Assembly (NCBI GenBank): GCA_021786915.1
Contig: JAJYMP010000184.1
Span: forward strand, 1 to 11,607
DNA from: Chloroflexota bacterium
GTDB taxonomy: Bacteria; Chloroflexota; Limnocylindria; Limnocylindrales; CSP1-4
DNA length: 11,607 bases
Reading direction: 5' to 3'
Shown: positions 7,649 to 11,607 of the stretch, piece after piece
How the letters are laid out: each line of letters starts with the position of its first letter
How positions within the stretch are numbered: position 1 is the stretch's first letter
The notes under the pieces: generated by a model
What the model was told of the DNA's origin: nothing
The model's database searches: none
What the model saw: only the letters and a program-made list of their open reading frames with translations
Program-made: the position numbers and the translations under genes

Positions 7649-8581
7649 TCAGCGCGCGAGCGCCACCGCGAGCAGCCCGCCCACGCGGGCGTTGTCGACG
7701 ATGAGCGCGATGTTCGCCTTGACGCTGGCGCCGCCGGTGATCTCGGCAACCCGAGCGAGCAGCCACGGCGTCGTGGCCGGCCCGCGGATCCCGGCCGCGT
7801 CCGCGTCGGCGAGGGCGCGGGCGACGACCTCGCGCACGAACCCGTCCTCCAGCGCGTCCGCGGCGGGCACGGGGTTGCACACGACGATGCCGGCGTCGAG
7901 GCCGAGCGCCGCCTGCGCGTCGACCACCCGGGCGGCCGCGGCCACGTCCGCGATGGTCATCGGGGCCGGGATGCCGCTCCGTCGCGCCCAGAAGAACGGC
8001 ATCTCGTCCTGGCCCAGCACCAGCACCGGGACCCCGGCGGTCTCGAGGTACTCGAGGGTGCGCGGGACGTCGAGGATCGCCTTCGGGCCTGCGCAGACCA
8101 CCGCGACCGGCGTCCGGGCGAGCTCGCCGAGGTCGGCCGAGATGTCGAACGAGGGGTTCGGGCCGTCGAGCGCGCCGCGGTGCACCCCACCAATGCCACC
8201 GGTGCTGAAGACGCGGATCCCGGCTGCGTGCGCCGCGATCATCGTGGCCGACACGGTGGTTGCGGACCATCCGCCGGCGGCTGCGCCCTCTGCCAGGCTG
8301 TGGCGCGAGACCTTGCGCACACTGCCGGAAGGTGCGGACGCCAGGGCCTCGAGGTCGTCCTGGGCGAGGCCCACGAGCAGCCGGCCATCGCGCATGGCCA
8401 CGGTGGCGGGGACCGCGCCTGAGGCGCGAACGGCCTGCTCGGAGGCCGTCGCGACCTCCACGTTCTGCGGGTACGGCAGGCCGTGGCTGATGAGCGTGGA
8501 CTCGAGGGCGACGACGGGGCTGGCGTCACGGAGGGCGTCGGCAACCTCCGGGGCGATCACGAGGCGGTCGGGCTGCGGCAT
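7649..8581 (-). CDS. psuG: Pseudouridine-5'-phosphate glycosidase
   Basis: The enzyme splits pseudouridine 5'-phosphate into uracil and ribose 5-phosphate, the second step of pseudouridine breakdown, in the cytoplasm. Its 310 residues match the family length. Diagnostic blocks are VVALESTLISHGLPYPQN (Glu27), VRKVSRHSLA, GGWSATTVSATMIAA, FSTGGIGGVHRGA, SFDISADLGELARTPVAVVC, AGPKAILD (Lys167, the expected Schiff-base lysine), VVCNPVP and GGASVKANIALIVDNARVGG. The ATG at 8581 has no ribosome binding site, but TACCCT lies six bases upstream, suggesting a leaderless message. The pseudouridine kinase gene (psuK) that usually accompanies psuG is not in this window. The gene is divergent from the S9 peptidase. 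Confidence 0.95.
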   Translation of the reverse strand: MPQPDRLVIAPEVADALRDASPVVALESTLISHGLPYPQNVEVATASEQAVRASGAVPATVAMRDGRLLVGLAQDDLEALASAPSGSVRKVSRHSLAEGAAAGGWSATTVSATMIAAHAAGIRVFSTGGIGGVHRGALDGPNPSFDISADLGELARTPVAVVCAGPKAILDVPRTLEYLETAGVPVLVLGQDEMPFFWARRSGIPAPMTIADVAAAARVVDAQAALGLDAGIVVCNPVPAADALEDGFVREVVARALADADAAGIRGPATTPWLLARVAEITGGASVKANIALIVDNARVGGLLAVALAR

Positions 8582-8587
8582 GCGCCG

Positions 8588-8593
8588 AGGGTA
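8588..8593 (-). promoter_or_regulatory. -10-like element for a leaderless psuG transcript
   Basis: TACCCT on the minus strand fits the TANNNT pattern and ends six bases before the psuG ATG. No ribosome binding site is present. Transcription would start at or next to the ATG. No clear -35 hexamer is seen. Confidence 0.4.
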
Positions 8594-8742
8594 CCGGAGC
8601 CTCGCGCGCGCGGCCTCGCGGCGCCAGGGACCGAGGCCCCGCGGGAGAGCACCAGCCGACCCGTGCGTCGTCAAGCCCGTTCCTGCTCGGTCACGCCGAG
8701 CCCGCTCGACGAAACCGCTCCCCGCCGGGCTCGCCGCCCCGC

Positions 8743-8748
8743 TAGGCT
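8743..8748 (+). promoter_or_regulatory. -10-like element for a leaderless S9 peptidase transcript
   Basis: TAGGCT fits the TANNNT pattern and ends six bases before the ATG at 8755, the same spacing as for the divergent psuG. There is no Shine-Dalgarno sequence and no evident -35 hexamer. Confidence 0.4.
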
Positions 8749-8754
8749 CGCCGC

Positions 8755-10803
8755 ATGCCGCCCGACGCCACCCCCGCGCTCCGCCTGCCAACCCCCGACA
8801 TCCTCCGGGAGCAGGTGGTCCTCGAGGAGCACGACCTCGCCCGGGACGGGTCGTTCGCCGTGGTGACCCAGCGCAGCCTGGACGGCGACGACTACGTCTC
8901 GCACCTCTGGGTGGTGACCGTCCCGGATGGCGGTGAGCCGCGGCAGCTCACCGGGGGGCGGGTCAGGGACATGCGGCCCGCGCTGAGCCCGGACGGGACG
9001 CGCGTCGCGTTCACCCGCAAGGTGCCCGGCGAGGAGCGGACGCACCTGATCGTGGCGGGCACGGACGGGAGGACGCCCGAGTCCCAGCTCGGCCTCGGCG
9101 AGCTCGACCCGGGACAGCCCGTCTGGTCCAGCGACGGCGCCTGGATCGCGTTCGCGGCGGAGACCGGCGCCGAGCGCTTCATCGTGGGCGGACGCCCGGC
9201 GAAGGGCGAGCCGCGAGCGCGCGTGGTGGCGGTCCTCGACTACCGGGCGGACGAACTTGGCTACGTCGACCGGCGCCCGCAGCTGTTCGTCGTGGCCGCC
9301 GACGGCAGCAGGGCGCCGCGCCGCATCACCGGCATCCCCGGCGGCGTCTCCGGCATCCCGGCCTGGCGGCCGGACGGTCGTGCGCTCGCGTTCACGGCGG
9401 ACCCCCGGCCCGATGCCGACCGCCACCCCAGGACGTCGGTCTTCGAGGTTGAGTTCGCGGACGGCGATGGCGACGCCGAGGTGGCCGGCCAGCCCCGCGA
9501 GGTCCTCGCGCTGGCCGGCCCGGTTCGTGCGCCCGCCTACTCGCCCGACGGCCGCTTCGTCGCCGGCATCGGCGTCGATGATCCCGACTTCTTCGACGAC
9601 CTGCCGCCAACCCTGCACGCCGCGCCCGTCGACGGGTCGGCACGCCCGTGGCCGCTCGCGCCAGACCTCGACCGGCCCGTCGGCAACTGGGCCGATTCGG
9701 ACCTCACCGGATGGATGGTCGACCAGCGCCCGGGGCCCGTCTGGGCGGCGACGGACCACGTCGTCGCGCTCATCACGGATCGCGGGCGGACGCACCCCTG
9801 GCGCGTCCGCGTCGATCCACAGAGCGGCCGGCCCATGGGCGATCCCGAGCGGCTCGCCCGCCGTGACGCCATGGCGAACGCCCTGGCGGCGACCGCCGAC
9901 CAGACGGTGACCGTCATCGCCACGCTGGACGCCCGTCCGCCCGAGCTCTGCCTCGTCGCTCCGGACGGCGCGCTCCGCCCGCTGACGACGATGGGCGGCG
10001 ACTGGCTCGGCGGCGTCGCCTGGCCGGAGATGCGCGCCGTGGAGGCGCCGGGACCGGGCGGGCCGATCGAGACCTGGGTCGCCTCGCCCGCGGGTGCGGA
10101 GGGTCGGCTGCCGACGATCGTGGACGTGCACGGCGGTCCCCTCGGCGCGTGGTCGCCCGCGCCCAGCCTCGAGGTCGCCCTGCTGTGCGCGCGCGGCTAC
10201 CGGGTCGTGCTGCCCAACATCCGCGGCTCCGCCAGCTACGGGCGAGAGTGGATCGCGCCGCAGCTGGGCGATTGGGGCGGCGTCGATGCAGACGACGTCC
10301 ACGCGGCGCTCGACCACGTCGTCTCGCTCGGCCTGGCCGACCCGGTGCGTCTCGGCGCGCTCGGCCTTTCCTACGGCGGGTTCATGGTGAACTGGCTCGT
10401 GGGGACGACGGACCGGTTCCGGGCGGCGGTGTCGGAGAACGGCGTGACCAACCAGGTCAGCGCCTGGGCGGCGAGCGACACCGGCCCGGAGTACTGCCGC
10501 GCCGCCCGTCTGGGCGACCCCACCACGCCCGAGGGCGTCGAGAGGTTGTGGCGCCAATCGCCGCTGCGCAACGTCGCGGACGTCCGAACGCCGCTGCTGC
10601 TGCTCCAGTCCGAGTCGGACCGCCGCTGCCCGGCGTCGGACAACGAGCAGTTCTTCGTCGCCCTGCGCCAGCTGGGCCGGATGGTGGAGTACGTGCTCTA
10701 CCCGGAGGAGTACCACGTGGTGCAGGCCACGGGCCGCATCGACCGCCGCGTGGACCGGATGGAGCGCATGCTCGCCTGGTTCGACCGCTTCCTGCGGGCC
10801 TGA
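8755..10803 (+). CDS. S9 family serine peptidase (prolyl oligopeptidase / acylaminoacyl-peptidase type)
   Basis: This is a cytoplasmic peptidase of 682 residues with no signal peptide. Residues of about 30-420 form a beta-propeller made of TolB/WD40-like blades (MRPALSPDGTRVAFTRK, IPAWRPDGRALAF, PAYSPDGRFVAG), which in this family restricts access to short peptides. The C-terminal alpha/beta hydrolase domain contains VDVHGGPLGAW, NIRGSASYGREWI and the nucleophile elbow GLSYGGFM with Ser539. Asp622 (SESDRRCP) and His654 (EEYHVVQATG) complete the triad. It most resembles the S9C acylaminoacyl-peptidase group, but exact specificity cannot be told. ATG at 8755 is preferred because the -10-like TAGGCT lies just upstream. 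A 109-residue gene follows after about 37 bases, possibly with its own promoter. Confidence 0.93.
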   Translation: MPPDATPALRLPTPDILREQVVLEEHDLARDGSFAVVTQRSLDGDDYVSHLWVVTVPDGGEPRQLTGGRVRDMRPALSPDGTRVAFTRKVPGEERTHLIVAGTDGRTPESQLGLGELDPGQPVWSSDGAWIAFAAETGAERFIVGGRPAKGEPRARVVAVLDYRADELGYVDRRPQLFVVAADGSRAPRRITGIPGGVSGIPAWRPDGRALAFTADPRPDADRHPRTSVFEVEFADGDGDAEVAGQPREVLALAGPVRAPAYSPDGRFVAGIGVDDPDFFDDLPPTLHAAPVDGSARPWPLAPDLDRPVGNWADSDLTGWMVDQRPGPVWAATDHVVALITDRGRTHPWRVRVDPQSGRPMGDPERLARRDAMANALAATADQTVTVIATLDARPPELCLVAPDGALRPLTTMGGDWLGGVAWPEMRAVEAPGPGGPIETWVASPAGAEGRLPTIVDVHGGPLGAWSPAPSLEVALLCARGYRVVLPNIRGSASYGREWIAPQLGDWGGVDADDVHAALDHVVSLGLADPVRLGALGLSYGGFMVNWLVGTTDRFRAAVSENGVTNQVSAWAASDTGPEYCRAARLGDPTTPEGVERLWRQSPLRNVADVRTPLLLLQSESDRRCPASDNEQFFVALRQLGRMVEYVLYPEEYHVVQATGRIDRRVDRMERMLAWFDRFLRA

Positions 10804-10819
10804 CGTCGATCGGTCGACG
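10804..10819. repeat. Small palindromic hairpin after the S9 peptidase stop
   Basis: CGTCGA and TCGACG enclose the loop TCGG directly after the TGA stop. The stem is six base pairs with no T-run. It may protect the 3' end of the message or mark a weak terminator before the next gene. Confidence 0.35.
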
Positions 10820-10827
10820 GCGGGTGC

Positions 10828-10833
10828 GATGAT
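10828..10833 (+). promoter_or_regulatory. Extended -10 element before the 109-residue gene
   Basis: TGC followed by GATGAT (10825-10833) resembles an extended -10 promoter. It ends seven bases before the ATG at 10841, which would again give a leaderless or nearly leaderless message. It also overlaps two upstream in-frame ATG codons (10829 and 10832). Confidence 0.35.
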
Positions 10834-10840
10834 GCGCGCC

Positions 10841-11170
10841 ATGGAGGACGTGGTCGCCGAGTACTCGAGGGTCGGCACGCGCTCCGATTTCTGGCTGAAC
10901 CTCGGGGCGCTGCTGACCGACGAAGTCGTCATCGTCGAGGCGCAGGCAGCCGGGATGGACTGGCCGGACCTCGCCGACGGGCGCAGGCGCCTCGTGAACA
11001 CGCGGCGGGCGATCATCGGCGTGGCCCTCAGGCGGGGCTGGATCGGCACCCAGGAGTCGTGGCTGCTGATGGGCGCCGACCCGCAGGAGGTGCTGGCCGC
11101 GGCCCGGCCCTGGATCGAGCGCGAGCAGCGGCGGCAGCTCGGCGAGACGGAGTCGCCCGAGGGGCGCTGA
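10841..11170 (+). CDS. Hypothetical protein, 109 residues
   Basis: No family is recognised. The protein is soluble and mostly helical by composition, with no signal peptide or membrane segment. Recognisable stretches are MEDVVAEYSRVGTRSDFWLN, TDEVVIVEAQAAGMDWPDL, RRAIIGVALRRGWIGTQESW and a charged C-terminus rich in Glu and Arg. Third codon positions are strongly G/C, as in the neighbours, which supports coding. In-frame ATG codons at 10829 and 10832 would add four or three residues. I prefer 10841 because an extended -10-like element covers the earlier ones. It follows the S9 peptidase in the same direction with a short gap, so the two may be co-transcribed. Confidence 0.7.
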   Translation: MEDVVAEYSRVGTRSDFWLNLGALLTDEVVIVEAQAAGMDWPDLADGRRRLVNTRRAIIGVALRRGWIGTQESWLLMGADPQEVLAAARPWIEREQRRQLGETESPEGR

Positions 11171-11208
11171 CCTGTGTGGCGTGGCCCTTGCGCGGGCCGG
11201 GGGCCGGC

Positions 11209-11415
11209 TCACGGAAGTGGCGTCACCGAGTCCACGACGAAGCTTGCGCGGCAGGCGAGGACTGCCTCGAGCTCGGGCGCGTTCACGGGGCTTGTGGGCT
11301 TGAGCCCGAACGACGCGCGGAAGCAGGCGCGCGCCTCGGCGTCGCCGAAATGGCCGCGCACCTCGGCTCGACGGGCGACCGAGGGGACGACATGGAGTCC
11401 GGGCCAGCAGCGAGG
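11209..11415 (-). pseudogene. Coding remnant of unknown identity next to repeat copy 3
   Basis: The minus-strand frame from 11415 to the TGA at 11209 has protein-like composition and G/C at nearly every third codon position. Its C-terminal part reads VRGHFGDAEARACFRASFG, then APELEAVLACRASFVVDSV. There is no ATG, no ribosome binding site, and a stop lies directly upstream. The shifted frame just before it (SLRLQGQTVTSLLA) also shows strong G/C third positions, which suggests a frameshifted upstream portion. About 35 bases further upstream the terminal inverted repeat of copy 3 begins. I interpret it as the 3' end of a gene broken near the repeat. No family can be named. Confidence 0.5.
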
Positions 11416-11450
11416 TCACGGTCTGCCCCTGGAGCCTGAGCGACTCGGCG

Positions 11451-11607
11451 CCCTGGCGTCCCGATCCGCTGGTCCCTCGCTGACTGAGTCGCGTCGGGTT
11501 CAGGAGCGCCTCCCGCGCGCACGGGCCGCGCCGCGGGCCCCCGGCTCGGGTCGGCGCCCGCGCACGCCGCAGCGCGCGGCGACCCCAGCACGACTCGGCC
11601 GCCGGCG
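11451..11607 (+). repeat. Dispersed 214-bp inverted-repeat element, copy 3 (cut by window edge)
   Basis: The left end is CCCTGGCGTCCCGATCC (11451-11467), 16 of 17 identical to the left end of copy 2. The copy then follows the others through GAGTCGCGTCGGGTTC and GACCCCAGCACGACTC up to the window edge, so 157 bases are visible. It is in the opposite orientation to copies 1 and 2. It abuts a coding remnant on its left side. Confidence 0.82.

Noticed and set aside
8671..11049. Long minus-strand open frame opposite the S9 peptidase
   Set aside because: The plus strand encodes a complete S9 peptidase with an intact triad. The antisense translation lacks recognisable motifs.

Overview
The window is GC-rich bacterial DNA with strong G/C preference at third codon positions. 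Eight genes or gene remnants lie on the minus strand between 1 and 8581, and two genes lie on the plus strand between 8755 and 11170. The order pyrG, transaldolase, rho is a known arrangement in Gram-positive-type bacteria such as Bacillus. Rho has only a short basic N-terminal tail and lacks the long insert typical of many Actinobacteria. A Chloroflexota-like or related high-GC lineage is my best guess, but nothing in the window proves the phylum.

Reading along the minus strand from 8581 downward, the window holds: psuG (pseudouridine-5'-phosphate glycosidase); a 174-residue protein of unknown function built from two copies of one domain; a 51-residue acidic-tailed membrane protein with its own promoter; an EamA/DMT-type permease whose start codon is unclear; an exported lipoprotein alpha/beta hydrolase of the TAP-like peptidase family; pyrG (CTP synthase); a broken remnant of a transaldolase; and rho, cut off by the window edge. 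On the plus strand, an S9 family serine peptidase is followed closely by a 109-residue protein of unknown function. The psuG/S9 region is divergent, and both genes have a -10-like hexamer six bases from the ATG, which suggests leaderless mRNAs.

The most unusual content is a family of interspersed repeats. Two complete copies (1538-1751 and 3842-4055) are both 214 bp long. A third copy runs off the right edge (from 11451). Each copy has imperfect terminal inverted repeats of about 17 bp and a second, internal inverted repeat. The copies sit exactly at gene ends: one follows and runs into the transaldolase remnant, one supplies the stop codon of the hydrolase, and one abuts a second coding remnant of unknown identity. 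This looks like a small non-autonomous (MITE-like) or foldback element that has been involved in local gene decay.

Regulatory structure is readable in several places: good sigma70-type promoters for rho, pyrG, the 51-residue protein and the 174-residue protein; a 28-bp perfect palindrome overlapping the hydrolase ribosome binding site; and a 15-bp-stem hairpin resembling a terminator between the 51-residue gene and the permease. I see no tRNA, rRNA, CRISPR array or transposase gene.
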